DNA of 64,000 bases from the NCBI GenBank assembly GCA_038380435.1, contig JAWZYU010000010.1:39776135-39840134 (forward strand), given 5' to 3'. This document shows positions 46,821 through 57,946 of this stretch, piece after piece. This stretch comes from Ryuthela nishihirai. Lineage: Eukaryota > Arthropoda > Arachnida > Araneae > Heptathelidae. The notes beneath the pieces were generated by a model. It was not told the DNA's origin. It was given only the letters and a program-made list of their open reading frames with translations, and made no database searches. Position numbers and translations under genes: made by a program. Within the stretch, counting starts at the first letter, position 1. Each line of letters opens with the position of its first letter.

Positions 46821-47260
46821 CTAATGTGTCATGTTAATTGTGAAAAATATGTAAACTCCAATAAATGTTAGTTATTATATTAGTTATTATATTGTTAAGA
46901 ATAATTCTTTGTGTTTAGTTGAAATTAAGATTTAGATTTAGAAATGACAACGTGATGTACGTTGTTAAGATTCCAGCGGGGAAGAGTGGAATATCATTGA
47001 GCTCTAGTGCCCAGGATTTTATATGATTTTATTAAAACAAAGCTGGTAAAGATCACGGCCAACTTAAGACTAGGTGGGAATGTATTTAAAGATTTCCTTC
47101 CCCCCCGTATAACAAGTTTATACAAAAAGAGGGCATGTCCTCCTTTTGGAGGCCTTGTGGTAACCTTACATGTGTTCATCTAAAGCAACTGAGGAGAGCA
47201 ATTAGACTAAGAGGTGCCATGTGGCCATCTAAGGAGCTGCATATCATCTAAGTAATTCCG
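46821..47260. other. Unassigned interval with one element-end fragment
   Basis: Bases 47127-47170 resemble the ends of the 4.0-5.0 kb element (AAAGAGGGCATGTCCTCCTT and TGGTAACCTTA). No more of that element is seen. Confidence 0.5.
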
Positions 47261-47543
47261 TTGGGTTGAGTTGTTTTACCTCTGAGCGCACTTTTTTGCA
47301 CACCATGGGTTAAATGACCAGGTCCTATAGACCCCGAAGGCTCAGAGAAGGTTGGAGGAAGGGACCCACTGGAACAGCTGTTGGGAGACAGATGGTAGCC
47401 TCCCGTCAAGGCCATCCAGCGTGTTCTTTAACGTACTTAGGGTATGTCTCTCCCGCACACAAGGCCACGGCTTAACGCCCCATCCGACGGATGGCGGCCT
47501 TTCCAAACCCGTCGCTGTCCCCTACAGACCTTGGGCAAGGCGG
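47261..47543 (-). repeat. SINE-A copy, head missing
   Basis: Tail on the left. The match ends at GGGCAAGGCGGTAAG before the tRNA-like head, so the copy lacks its promoter. Confidence 0.9.
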
Positions 47544-47770
47544 TAAGAAACTGCGTGTTATTATTAAGAGGTGTCATGTGAACATCTAAGCAGCTGCATC
47601 AATTAAGGGAATTAATAAGATTAATTTCATGTTATAAGAAATTTTCGGTGACGGAGTAGTGAGATGCTCTGTTAAAGTGTACATTGTGTTTTGTTAGCTG
47701 ATGTTGGATGATTAGAGTCCAGTGTTATTGCTATTCGGTACGTTGATTTCCGTTGCACACTGGTTTCACA

Positions 47771-48090
47771 CTATGTAGGGTGTCTATGGATCAAAATGTC
47801 GAGAAACGGAAGTTGGTTGTTTTGTTCGAGTTCATGAGTGCATTTAACAGTGGGTAGCACTCCATTGAATTGTTGGATCATTTCTTCTATTTGTTTATCA
47901 GTAGCAGTAGTTAAAAAGTAAACAGCGTCGACGTAACAACGATAATAGAGAGGCGTCACGGATAATTTGTCCACGATGTTCTTCCACATGGATCTGAGAG
48001 TAATGTCGGCTAGTAGTCCTGATACTGGGCTTCCCATGGCTACTCTTTGTGTCTGCTGAAAAATGTGTTCATGTAGAACTTTACGGCATA
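47771..48090 (-). pseudogene. Penelope-like element RT fragment
   Basis: About 105 residues on the minus strand read FQQTQRVAMGSPVSGLLADI, then YYRCYVDAVYFL, then a segment ending LPFLDILIHR. The AMGSP-x-S block followed by a Y-V-D-x box and a late FLD motif is typical of Penelope-like reverse transcriptases. The catalytic YVDD has become YVDA, so the domain is inactive. Its 5' side is broken at 48090 by a mariner insertion. On the far side (48691-48760, minus) an open frame reading DIIFQVDEIGLMSVLEHWFF may be its continuation, offset by one base at the TA-rich junction. Confidence 0.8.
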
Positions 48091-48688
48091 TACAGGGTAT
48101 CCCTGAATTCATGGCCCAAACGTGAGGGGATTGTAGTACATACCGAACCCACCAATATTCGTCATAGAATATGTGGCTGCAAACGCAGCCCAGTGCTGGT
48201 AGGGGGCGTAGACGAGGCGGCATGGCTTAAATGTGCTGGATCGGCCTAACCCCAGCATTCTCAGCGTCAACCGGACACGAGATGGAGCAGTGGCCCCCCA
48301 AATCGCCCGATCTTTCTTCTATCGATTTCTTTCTGTGGGGACATTTGAAGAGTGTCGTGTACGAGACGCCCATGCAGTCTGCGGAGGATCTGGTAGCCCG
48401 ACTGTCCGTCGCAGCCGCCGATGTGCGCGACAAGCCCGGTGTTTACGAGCAGGTACGCCGATCACTACTCCGCCGTTGTGTCGCCTGTATCAACGTTGGT
48501 GGGCGGACGTTTAAGCATTTGTTGTAATGATCTCCAATAAATGTCACTCTGGAAACCTTTGTGTCTGTCCTTCAATTTCGACTCCTCACTGCGTTTGCGG
48601 CCGCGTATTCTATGACGAATATTGGTGGGTTCGGTGTGTACTACCATCCCCTCACGTTTGGGCCATGAATTCAGGGACACCCTGTATA
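48089..48688 (+). mobile_element. mariner-type element with ~95-bp inverted ends
   Basis: The element spans 48091-48686 (596 bp), with TA on both sides. The ends are TACAGGGTATCCCTGAATTC and TACAGGGTGTCCCTGAATTC (complement). The inverted identity continues for about 95 bp, through CATGGCCCAAACGTGAGGGG and ACCAATATTCGTCATAGAAT. It is an internally deleted derivative that keeps only the transposase C-terminus and inserted into the Penelope-like RT. Confidence 0.95.
48280..48527 (+). pseudogene. mariner-like transposase, C-terminal remnant
   Basis: Within the 596-bp element the plus strand encodes EQWPPKSPDLSSIDFFLWGH, then LKSVVYETPMQSAEDLVARL, ending with TAA near 48527. The WPPxSPDLxxxDFFLWG block is the region around the third catalytic residue of mariner-type transposases. 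The two upstream catalytic Asp regions are absent. It cannot act alone but is uninterrupted. Confidence 0.9.
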
Positions 48689-48760
48689 TATACATGAAAA
48701 AACCAATGTTCTAACACTGACATAAGTCCGATTTCATCTACCTGGAAAATAATATCGAAA

Positions 48761-48932
48761 GATTACCAACTAAATAACTAAGTTTTTTAGAACTTTTACT
48801 AATACTTCCCATTTCCCCTTCCCTCTTTCCTTCGCACAACGGAAGTCCTGAGATCCTACGTTTTACTACCAGACAACAGCGCCATCTATGACTCTGATAG
48901 AAAATGACTAATCACTATTAATCGTGCACAGA
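48761..48932. other. Unassigned interval
   Basis: Nothing recognised. Confidence 0.3.
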
Positions 48933-49045
48933 GCCGCCTCGGAGGCTTAGTGGTATCGCGTTGGTCGCGGTGACACTGCGACTGTCCGGGTCCGGGTTCG
49001 AGTCCCGATGTGGATGGCACGGTTATTTGTCCTATCAGATATGTT
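48933..49045 (+). repeat. SINE-C head
   Basis: A tRNA-like head (GCCTCGGAGGCTTAGTGGTA; B box GGGTTCGAGTCCC) is followed by ATGTGGATGGCACGG. The body blocks seen in other copies are not obvious downstream. Confidence 0.65.
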
Positions 49046-49375
49046 GTGATTATCCTTCAGTAAAAGAATTGTTCAGTTTTAAATGTGTCATAAAAGGTTG
49101 TGATTCACATTGGAATATAAAGAGATCATAGGTTATAAATCACATCAACAAAACTGAAAAAAAAATGGTGCACAGATCATGTACGCCGGAAACTGATCAG
49201 CACTCGTCGAAAAGTCGCATGATTCTTTAAGTATTTTATCTTTTTTTGTAATTTTTGGAAATTTTAACAGTAGGACTGTGTATACGGATCTAGTGTGGGA
49301 GCTAAGGAATTTTAAATTGATATGGTATACATTTATGTTAACCATGGGAGACTTCAAGCAATAGTCATGGGACCA
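49046..49375. other. Unassigned interval
   Basis: Nothing recognised. Confidence 0.3.
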
Positions 49376-49712
49376 GAAGACGAGGGTTGGGTTGTTTTAC
49401 CTTTTTGCGACATATTTTGCACATAATGGGCTAAATGGGCAGGCACAAGGTGCCCGAAGGCTCAGAGAAGGTGGGGGAGTGGATTTACTGGAACAGCTGT
49501 TGGAAGACAGATAGTAGCCTCCCATCCAGCCCATCAAGCGTGTTCTTTAACGTGCACAGGCTATGGCTCTTCTGCACACAGCAGGGCTTGATGTCCCATT
49601 CGACGGACGGCGGCTTTTACAAGTCCATCAGTATCCCCTGCTGACCGCGAGCAGGACGGGGAGATATGAGCGGAGATAAATCTCAACGCTGACCCAGCTG
49701 GGAAGACGAGGG
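49376..49712 (-). repeat. 5'-truncated SINE-A with perfect 11-bp TSD
   Basis: A reverse copy (49387-49701) flanked by GAAGACGAGGG. It stops before the B box, so the tRNA-like head was never inserted. With 26151-26467 it shows target-primed insertion with incomplete copying. Confidence 0.95.
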
Positions 49713-49946
49713 AATCTCAACAGTGGCTTCCTAGACGTACTTTCTATACGGACACTCACGATCGTTTTTTAAAACGCTGTATAATTAAAAGTGTCTATTG
49801 TGATATAAATTAATATTTTAAGCAGAGCTGGTGTAAGAAACTTGTATATTTTACAACTGTATTATGTTATAGTTAACTATAAGTACTTATAACTCTAAGA
49901 ATGACTATAAAGACTTATCAACTGTGAAATATTAATTGGTGGATTT

Positions 49947-50354
49947 CAGAATATTCAGCTGGGGGAGGGGTGCTCAGTCGGTACCGTGCCAGGCTTCATA
50001 ATCTGCAGTTCCCAGGATTGAGTCCCAGATGGACCAGCGGTGATATTTATCTCCGCAAAACTCCCCTACTCTGCCCTAGGTCCGTAGGGGGACGCCGGTG
50101 AACTTGGAAAGGCGGCCGTTAGTTGGAGGAACGTAAAACCATGGTTCCGTGTGTGGGAGAGCAACCGTGTGCACATTAAAGAACATGCTGGATTGCCTTG
50201 ACGGGAGACTACCATCTGTCTCCCAACAGCTGTTCAAATGGGTCTCTCCCCCTAACCTTTTCTGAGCCTTCAGAGTCCTTGTGACCTGACCATTTATGAC
50301 ACTGTGTGCGAAAAAGTGCCACTCAGATGTAAAACAACCCAACCCAGAATATTC
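49947..50354 (+). repeat. SINE-A copy with perfect 10-bp TSD
   Basis: A forward copy (49957-50344), moderately diverged, flanked by CAGAATATTC. Confidence 0.95.
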
Positions 50355-51380
50355 GATTTAACGTTAAGCACTAAATAAGTTAATATACTTTTTAATCAAA
50401 TTTTATGGATGTAAAAGTCAACTTCTGTAAAATGAAAGCAAATCGTAAATTTTGAAATTATAACTTTTATCAAGTAGCATTTGGATTAACAAAGACATCA
50501 CCTTATTGACAAAAAAACCTAACTTTTCTAAAGATGAAAAAAAAAATCAATATTAAGCTAAGATTGCAAATGTGATACTAGTCTGTTTGAATATGGAACG
50601 TTTTCTACAGTTTCACGGATACTGATAATATCCTAGGCAATTTCTGGAATCTTAATGTCATTTAATTCCTTCAGTGGTGATGAGAATTTACAGCCAGCTG
50701 ACTCTCCTCCTAAATGCGCATATTTGATAACATTCAGATCAGGAATCACACATGCAAGCCAGATTAGTTGAGTTTTACTTTTGTTTGCAAGATAATAATG
50801 AGATCTAGAGTTGACAGGATCAATGTTATCTTTTCTGCGGTCCCTACACGAATTATCTGAATCTCATTGTCAGGCCCACACTCTGCGTTGCTAGTTACGA
50901 ACTGGAACACTTACAGATAAAAACAAGCAAATCTTCATAATAGATATTACATCTTATCGTTCGTCGTTTGCAAGACGTTTATGAATTGTTATTTCTTTCG
51001 CTGTGTCTATAACATGTATAACAACATATATAATGAAAGCGTAGTTCATATGCAAACGCAAATTTCCATAACTTACTTTAAGACAGATTTATAACCCATG
51101 AAAATCTTTCCTTACTTACGCCCTTAACACTTGCTTGAGTAGCACATTTCATTTAGTTACTTCCCTTACTACAGCTTCCATCCTCGCCTATAATGAAATC
51201 CTTGAGCCTTTCATGAATCTCTAAGAGTGTTGCCATCAGACTCAAACCACTAATTCTTGACCCTAAGCTTGGACAATCACTGCCTAGTATGCTTTCCAAA
51301 AGGATAAACTTGAAGCTAGATGTGACTGATATTCCATTGAGATTGAATCCTACTCGTAAAGAAAAATAATATGCATTTAC
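50355..51380. other. Unassigned AT-rich interval
   Basis: Nothing recognised before the hairpin array. Confidence 0.4.
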
Positions 51381-51382
51381 TC

Positions 51383-51664
51383 ACCACTCAAAAATTTAGA
51401 AAAGTGTCTGGCATATTTACGGTATACAGCTAGCCTGAAAAGCAATCTATAGCTGAGGCAAATAATCACGAATGGGGACCACTCAAAAATTTTGAAAAGC
51501 GTCTGGTATATTTACGGTATACAGCTAGCTTGAAAAACAGTTTATAAGTGAAGCAAATAATCACGATCATCATTCGTGATTACTTACTTCACCTATAAAC
51601 TGTTTTTCAAGCTAGCTATATACCGTAAATATACCAGACACTTTTCTAAATTTTTGAGTGGTGA
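51383..51664. repeat. Direct-plus-inverted ~90-bp repeat (hairpin)
   Basis: One ~90-bp unit occurs three times: two in direct orientation (51383-51475, 51478-51564) and one inverted (51572-51664). Shared blocks are CCACTCAAAAATTT, GTCTGG(T/C)ATATTTACGGTAT, AGCTAGC(C/T)TGAAAA and AATAATCACGA. The second and third units form a hairpin with an arm of about 85 bp and a loop under 15 bases. Confidence 0.92.
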
Positions 51665-51985
51665 GCAAATATATAGTCTTGAGCTATATACAGCCACAAA
51701 TCGGATCATCAAACCAGATGAGATCTGCAAAAAAGTTACAGTTCACAATTCAACTTAGGCCTATAATAACTCAAAATCTTCTTCATAGCATTGCTCATCT
51801 GTAAAAGATTTCAATTCAGTATTCCATTCAAGTTAAGAATATTTATAATTTTCTATATTAAATTGGATTTTTTATAATTCAGAAGATTTTAAAATGAAAA
51901 AATACTTCATTTGTGAAGGTATCACCCTAACCGTTTCAAGTACTGTAAATGTTGAAATAGTGGTTCGGGCTACAAATTAAAACTA
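51665..51985. other. Unassigned AT-rich interval
   Basis: Nothing recognised. Confidence 0.4.
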
Positions 51986-52121
51986 GCTATCATCATCATC
52001 ATCCTCAAGCAGCCATGGGCTACGGAGATCCAACCAGCCCGTGCAATTTAGTTCTCCAAGCAAGTCTGTCCTAAGCTACATCTACTGCATCTGGCCACTG
52101 CACATCAATTCTAACAAGGTC

Positions 52122-54038
52122 CTATTTGACATTGTCTGCCCACCGCATCCTATGTCTCCCCCTCTTTCTGAGGCCTTTAGGCACACTGTTCATAACCCTA
52201 TTCGCCAATCTATAATTATTCATACGGGCAACATGACCAAACCAACGGAATCTCTCTCTGCACAATATGCTGCTTAAAGGAGGTTGCAAACTCCTTTGCC
52301 TAACCTCATCATTAGTTACAAAGTTGAACCACCTAATTCCAAAGATACTACGTAAGCATGTGGAATCAAAAGCATCTAGTTTCCTGTTACCTTGTTTACA
52401 AAGTATCCAAGTTTCATTACCATAACTAACCCTAGAAAGAACCAAACTATTATACAGTCTAATTTTAGTCTTCAGCTGTATACGCCTATTTCTCCACACT
52501 CTCCATAGATTCTTAAAAGTCCCGGCAGCAATCCCTATTCGTCTGTTAATCTCATGCCGCACATCACCAGTATCTGTTACATAGCTCCCAAGGTAATTAA
52601 ACTGTGACACCTGCTCAAGGGTGCAACCATTCAGATTAACTGAATCACAACCTGCCTGAACAATTTTCATCAGTTTAGTTTTCTCTCTGTTTATAAACAA
52701 ACCTACTCTACTACCAGTCTCATCAACAGCTTGAATGAAAGAGTTCATCTCATCAACATCATTTGCCAAAAGGGCTAAATCATCAGCATAATCTAAATCA
52801 GAAATGTTCGTATCTCCAACCCATATAAGGCCAAAATCTTTCCCTTGAAGTGAATTTCGCATAACATAATCAACAACCAAACTAAAGAGAAAAGGAGACA
52901 AAATGCACCCTTGTCGAACATCAGATGTAATGCTAAACCAATTTCTACAAGACTTACCAACTCTCACACACGACTCAGTGTTATTATAGAGAGCTTTCAT
53001 TATGTTAACTAACTTGTCTGGTATACGATAAGATTTCACAATCAACCACAAATTATGACGATCAACAGAGTCGAAAGCCTTTTTGAAATCAACGAAGCTA
53101 GCAACCAAAGGTTTCTGAAACTCTAAACATTTCTCAAGAATCTGCCTAAGTGAAAATATCTGATCCACACATCCCCTACCACTTCTGAATCCACATTGCT
53201 CATCACGCAATTGACTGTCAACCAGATTCTTAATTCTATTAAGCACAATCATGGAAAGAACTTTACCTGGAACAGAGAGTAGGCTGATACCCCTATAATT
53301 ATCACAAGAACTGCGATCACCTTTTTTGAAAATAGGGATAACAATAGCTCTGGTAAAATCCTTAGGAACCATGCCTTTATCATAAAAGATATTCAGAATT
53401 TCAGTCATCCAAGTGGTAACAAAAACATTCCCTGCTCTAAGCATTTCTGTAGTAATTTCATCTACCCCTGGGGATTTATGAAGTTTAAGTTTAGAAACAG
53501 CCAAAATAACTTCAGATTGTGTTATAGGGCCAACATTAAAGACAAAAATGCATCTATCATCATTGCAAACAATGGGAATAGAACTAACCGCATTGTTTAG
53601 AATATCACTGAAATGCTCAGCCCACCTAGTCATGACAGAATCACCTTCTATAACCTTACCTTGTTTATCCTTCAATCCCTGTATGCCTGTCCGTTTTCTG
53701 CCACACAAAACAATAACTATCTGGTACAGCTCTCTGCTGTTGTGCTGTCTAACTGCTTCCTCAGCTTTGTCAGCCAAACCATCAAGCCAAAGATTCTTAT
53801 CAGCAGCTAACTGATCCTTTACACGTTTATTAAGCTCTCTGTAATGCTTTCTATTAGGACTAGTAGGGTATTGATTAAGGACATTCCTGCAGTTCTGTCT
53901 TTCCGAAATAAGATCAAGTGCCTTATCACTCAGATAATTCTGCCTCCTCTGCTCCTTTTTCCCTAAAAGAGTACTGTTAGTTTCCAAAAAAGCCTGTTTA
54001 AAATGGCCCCATTCTTCCTGAACTTCAGTAGTAAGCAA
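52122..54038 (-). CDS. Reverse transcriptase region, 638-residue open frame
   Basis: An RNA-directed DNA polymerase for target-primed reverse transcription. Visible motifs: an N-terminal linker; SPGVDEITTEML; IPIFKKGDRSSCDNYRGISL; QCGFRSGRGCVDQIF; FVDFKKAFDSVDR (motif A Asp); RQGCILSPFLFSLVVD; YADDLALL (motif C catalytic pair); NYLGSYV. A C-terminal zone carries CLRSIFGIRWFNFVTNDEVR and WFGHVARMNNYRLANRVMNS. The frame is uninterrupted but ends at a TAG where the 2.4-kb copy has CAG, removing about 13 residues. The catalytic residues look intact. The ATG at 54038 is only the first Met in the open stretch; the true protein starts in the endonuclease further upstream. Confidence 0.9.
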   Translation of the reverse strand: MLTTEVQEEWGHFKQAFLETNSTLLGKKEQRRQNYLSDKALDLISERQNCRNVLNQYPTSPNRKHYRELNKRVKDQLAADKNLWLDGLADKAEEAVRQHNSRELYQIVIVLCGRKRTGIQGLKDKQGKVIEGDSVMTRWAEHFSDILNNAVSSIPIVCNDDRCIFVFNVGPITQSEVILAVSKLKLHKSPGVDEITTEMLRAGNVFVTTWMTEILNIFYDKGMVPKDFTRAIVIPIFKKGDRSSCDNYRGISLLSVPGKVLSMIVLNRIKNLVDSQLRDEQCGFRSGRGCVDQIFSLRQILEKCLEFQKPLVASFVDFKKAFDSVDRHNLWLIVKSYRIPDKLVNIMKALYNNTESCVRVGKSCRNWFSITSDVRQGCILSPFLFSLVVDYVMRNSLQGKDFGLIWVGDTNISDLDYADDLALLANDVDEMNSFIQAVDETGSRVGLFINREKTKLMKIVQAGCDSVNLNGCTLEQVSQFNYLGSYVTDTGDVRHEINRRIGIAAGTFKNLWRVWRNRRIQLKTKIRLYNSLVLSRVSYGNETWILCKQGNRKLDAFDSTCLRSIFGIRWFNFVTNDEVRQRSLQPPLSSILCRERFRWFGHVARMNNYRLANRVMNSVPKGLRKRGRHRMRWADNVK

Positions 54039-54876
54039 ACCATCACTGTCATAATGACTAAGTAACCTGTCATGGTAAGCTTTAGCTATAACTGGGTCTT
54101 TCAGAGCTTCAGTATTAAAAGCAAATTTTTTAACCCTAGCACAACACTTTTTAAGTTTAAGTTACAAGACACTTTTAACAAGGTAATGGTCAGATCCAAT
54201 TTCAGCTCCCCTATATGCCCTTGTATTCCTAACAGAACTAGCCCATTTGCTGTTAATTAATATGTAATCAATCATATTCTTATGCAGCCCATCGGGTGAA
54301 ACCCATGTGTACTTAAGTATTTACGGTGCTTGTAATAAGTGTTAGTTATTCTGAATCCATTGAGTTTACTTGCCTGTAGGAGATGTTGCCCATTGCCATT
54401 GCAGCTACCAGTACCAAAAGGACCTATTACTCCTCCCCAAAGGTCAGAGTCAGTACCAACTTTGGCATTGAAGTCACCTAGAACAAGGGTAATATCTCCT
54501 TTCTTGACGGAATACAAAATATCCTGAAGTTATCCATAAAACCTATCCTTCTCATCCTCATCGGCATCCTCAGTGGGGGCATGACAGCAGATAACATTCA
54601 AGTCTTTAACGCTTGTCTGAAATTTTGCTGTAAGAAACCTTTCATTAATGCACTCATATCCTAGAAGAGCATCACTAGCGTCTCTGCTGAGAAGCAGACC
54701 CACGCCTTGGGGATGCTTTTTGTCGTCCCTCCCTGAAAAGAGAAATTTAAGATTATTTTAAGAATCTGACCTTTATCTGTCCATCTGGTCTCTTGCAAGT
54801 CGAGAATATATAAATTATGACGGTGAAATTCTTCTGTGAGGACATCAAGAGAAAAATTTCTGTGCAGAGTCCTCAT
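54039..54876 (-). pseudogene. APE-type endonuclease domain, several lesions
   Basis: The N-terminal endonuclease of the same polyprotein, which nicks the target for priming. Readable parts: VRMRTLHRNFSLDVLTEEFH and LQETRW (active-site Glu) near 54800; VICCHAPTEDADEDEKDRFY near 54560; VLGDFNAKVG near 54480; and IGSDHYLVKSVL (catalytic Asp-His) near 54190. They are in different frames. Frame changes are needed near 54740 and 54300, and stops occur near 54528 and 54160. The element is therefore inactive although its RT frame is open. Confidence 0.88.
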
Positions 54877-54885
54877 TCTAACTAC

Positions 54886-55060
54886 CTATGGAGAGAAAAT
54901 GGTTATTGGAATGTTTAAAGAAAATACGTTAAGGGGCAAAGACCCGTTCGACCATTACTAAAGGCTGAAGCCATCTACACTGGAAGACTTCCTCCAATGT
55001 AGAATTTGACGATGCCAATAGAAGCAAAGAGTTCAGGTGCCCACATCCAAATGTTTCCAA
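54886..55060. other. Unassigned interval
   Basis: Nothing recognised between the LINE and the 19-bp array. Confidence 0.3.
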
Positions 55061-55061
55061 T

Positions 55062-55315
55062 CTCTCCAAACCTCTGCAATCTCTCCAAACCTCTACAATT
55101 TCTCCAAACCTCTACAATCTCTCCAAACCTCTACAATCTCTCCAAACCTCTGCAATCTCTCCAAACCTCTACAATCTCTCCAAACCTCTACAATTTCTCC
55201 AAACGTCTCCAATGTCTTCATGTCAAATGCCATTCCAATGCCTTTGCAATGTCTCCAAACGTCTCCGATGTCCCCAAACGTCTCCAAATCTCTCCAAAAG
55301 ATCCAAATGTCTGGC
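55062..55315 (+). repeat. 19-bp tandem array with degenerate edge
   Basis: The unit CTCTACAATCTCTCCAAAC is repeated about eight times to 55210, then continues as imperfect CTCCAAACGTCTCC-type units. The 19-residue peptide repeats predicted in several frames come from this periodicity. Confidence 0.93.
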
Positions 55316-55581
55316 ATCCCTCTCTGAGACCAGGACACTATATGCAAATTCTGCGCTATTATCCGGCTACATTTCAATTACAATCTACATTTCACACCTC
55401 GGCGATTAATGTGACATTTGTGGTATATAGACTTTGTAGCATTATTCACTGATTTTCAACGCTTCGTTTGCATAACTTACTTTATTTATACCTTAATTTT
55501 GTTTATGAGCAATGCGGGAATTTTTTTGCCACCTCAAGCGAATTAACTTTTTATTGTCATCACAAATATTTATATTTTTGG
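55316..55581. other. Unassigned interval
   Basis: Nothing recognised. Confidence 0.3.
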
Positions 55582-55996
55582 CACCCAAGCGGGGCGGGGA
55601 TCGCTCAATCGGTAGCGCGCCAGGCTCGTAATCAGTAGTTCCCAGGTTCGAGTCCCAGCTGGGTCAGCGTTGAGATTTATCTCCGCAAAATTCCCCGCCC
55701 TGCCCACGGTCATTAGGGGACACCGATGGGCTTGGAAAGGCCGCCGTCCGTCGGATGGGACTTAAGCCGTGGCACCGTGTGTCGGAGAGAGCCATACCCT
55801 GTGCACGTTAAAGAACACGCTGGATGGCCTTGACGGGAGGCTACCATCTGTCTCCCAACAGCTGTTCCAGTGGGTCCCCTCCCCCAACCTTCTCTGAGCC
55901 TTCGGGGTCCATGTGACCTGGCCATTTAGCCCATGGTGTGCAAAAAAGTGCCGCTCAGAGGTAAAACAACCCAAACAACCCAAAGCCACCCAAGCG
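55582..55996 (+). repeat. SINE-A copy with perfect 10-bp TSD
   Basis: A full-length forward copy (55592-55986) with an extended AACCCAAACAACCCAAAGC tail, flanked by CACCCAAGCG. Confidence 0.93.
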
Positions 55997-57552
55997 ATCG
56001 TACAATTTTTGTCACCTCAAACGATCTTTTATCATGTTCAGGATTTCAAATATATTTTTCTACCTCCACATTTGAAATGCCAGCTAAATCATTAGCAGCA
56101 AACAGAGTTTCAAATTTAAATGCCTGGAATGCTTGTTCCGTTGGGCTGACCCCGTCTCTGAGTGTACGTTGACGTAGAATGTCATGCTGCATGTAATTAA
56201 TGCAAATAATTTGCATACTTAATCAGGCCTTAAATTAATTTGCGACATACTTCATTATTACACTCAAATACTTTGCGAATCAGATGATTTTGAAACTTCG
56301 TTTACAGAAAACTTGACAAAACAAAATTAAACCAATCCAATTGAATCTAAATATTTCACATTCAAAATCGCTTTTCAATAAAATCCTTCTAAATTGTAAA
56401 AATGTTCAAAACAGAATCGCGTACATCGAAATTCATCACAAGAATTTGTTTTAAATCTAACCGGTGTGGGATTCAGGTGAAAATAATGCTTCTGATGATT
56501 CACTGTAGAAAAGAATCATTATCACTGAAAGGATTCATGAGAAGAACAAAATGGTTCCGTCTTTTTTTTTTCTCCCCACTTTCGCATCGCAGCACTCCCG
56601 GAAAAGCCAACATTTCGTTTTGCCGAAACGGGACGAATTCCACGTACATTCGTACATCGCAATGTCAACTTGACCTACATCTGGTGACCCTCGCATCTCA
56701 GCCGTTGAAAGCACCATGGCAACCCCCTCAGTCACGTGAGGAACCCGTCACCTCCGCGTGCGTGACTACATTACGTTTACAGCGGTGAGAATGAGACGAC
56801 AGCACGGGCGAAGTGGAAAGTCCTGTCAGCCAACTACAGGGATTTCCCAGTTGCAGGAAATCCCGAAGAATTCCTTGACTCATTCGTGACTCAAAGACAC
56901 TTCTTTCTTATACCTATATATGCTCTGTTTTGTTTTTTTATATTATTATATTAGGTATTAAGGCTTCTAAAGAAATATATGTCTTTGATTATTTTTATTT
57001 CTGGAAAATGTTCACTTGTGGCGATTAAAAATCAATATGTTTTTTTTTTGTAAGAATGAACAATTCTTCGAAGACTTTTCAAGTCCTGTAGCACAGTGCA
57101 TGAGCAGACTCTGATACTGAGCAGTTGATGGTACTACTGTTTTTATGAGGATTGGAGTGCTGATGACTCACTTCTTTCCGAAAAGGACGGGGGTTAACTT
57201 CAATCAGTAGAGTGCTAACCAAGTTTAATAACCAGTAAAGTGCTAACCAAGTTTAATTACCAATCCAGAACCCAAGATTTGTTTTCTGGGAGTAGTCAGA
57301 GTATTTACATAGTTTCGTAAATACTCTGATAGAAATACTCTGATAGGTAAATTTGAGATTTCGTATAGAACGTATGAAATTTCGGGGGGAAGGGAATCTG
57401 GACGCCCTGGTTACGTCCCTAATGCCGTGCTCGTAATAAGATTTTTCCAGGTTTGAATCCCAACTATACCCCATTTGAGGTCTGTCTCCGCTAGTCCTAA
57501 CACTATACTCAGTGAAAAAGTTTCTACTGCTACTCCAAATATAGCACTGCCA
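55997..57552. other. Unassigned interval
   Basis: It includes a 128-codon open frame (56402-56788) with no recognised domain and no supporting features. I do not call it a gene. Confidence 0.35.
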
Positions 57553-57946
57553 GTTGGGTTGTTTTGGGTTGTTTTACCTCTGAGCGGCACGTTTTTCCAC
57601 ACCATGAGCTAAATGGCCAGGTCACATGGACCCCGAAGGCTGAGAGAAGGTTGGGGGAGGGGACCTACTGGAACAGCTGTTGGGAGACAGATGGTAGCTC
57701 CCCGTCAAGGCCATCCAGCGTGTTCTTTAACGTGCACAGGGTATGCCTCTCCCGCACACGGAGCCACGGCTTAACGTCCCATCCGACGGACGGCGGCCTT
57801 TCCAAGCCCATCGGTGTCCCCTACTGACCGTGGGCAGGGCGGGGAATTTTGCGGAGATAGATCTCAACGCTAACCCAGCTGGGATTCGAACCTGGGAACT
57901 ACAGATTACGAGCCTGGCGCGCTACCGACTGAGCCACCCCCGCCCC
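57553..57946 (-). repeat. SINE-A copy
   Basis: A full-length reverse copy with a slightly duplicated tail (TTGGGTTGTTTTGGGTTGTT). The flanks share CTGCCAGT, an imperfectly placed TSD. Confidence 0.93.

Larger units (their letters stand above)
51988..54885 (-). mobile_element. RTE-like non-LTR retrotransposon, nearly full coding length
   Basis: A LINE on the minus strand with one long ORF (endonuclease then reverse transcriptase), a short 3' UTR and a triplet tail (complement of TGA repeats) at 51988-52003. The 3' half matches the twin-primed copy at 2.4 kb. The 5' end lies near the start of the endonuclease; a 5' UTR is not evident. The clade is judged from the APE endonuclease plus RT architecture and the triplet tail. 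Confidence 0.9.

Noticed and set aside
53548..53814. Plus-strand open frames opposite the LINE RT
   Set aside because: They are shadows of the 638-codon minus-strand RT frame.
55006..55452. 148-residue open frame with 19-residue repeats
   Set aside because: It is created by the 19-bp tandem array; all three phases are similarly open.
56402..56788. 128-codon open frame as a gene
   Set aside because: No domain, no codon pattern or context to support it, and basic low-quality composition.
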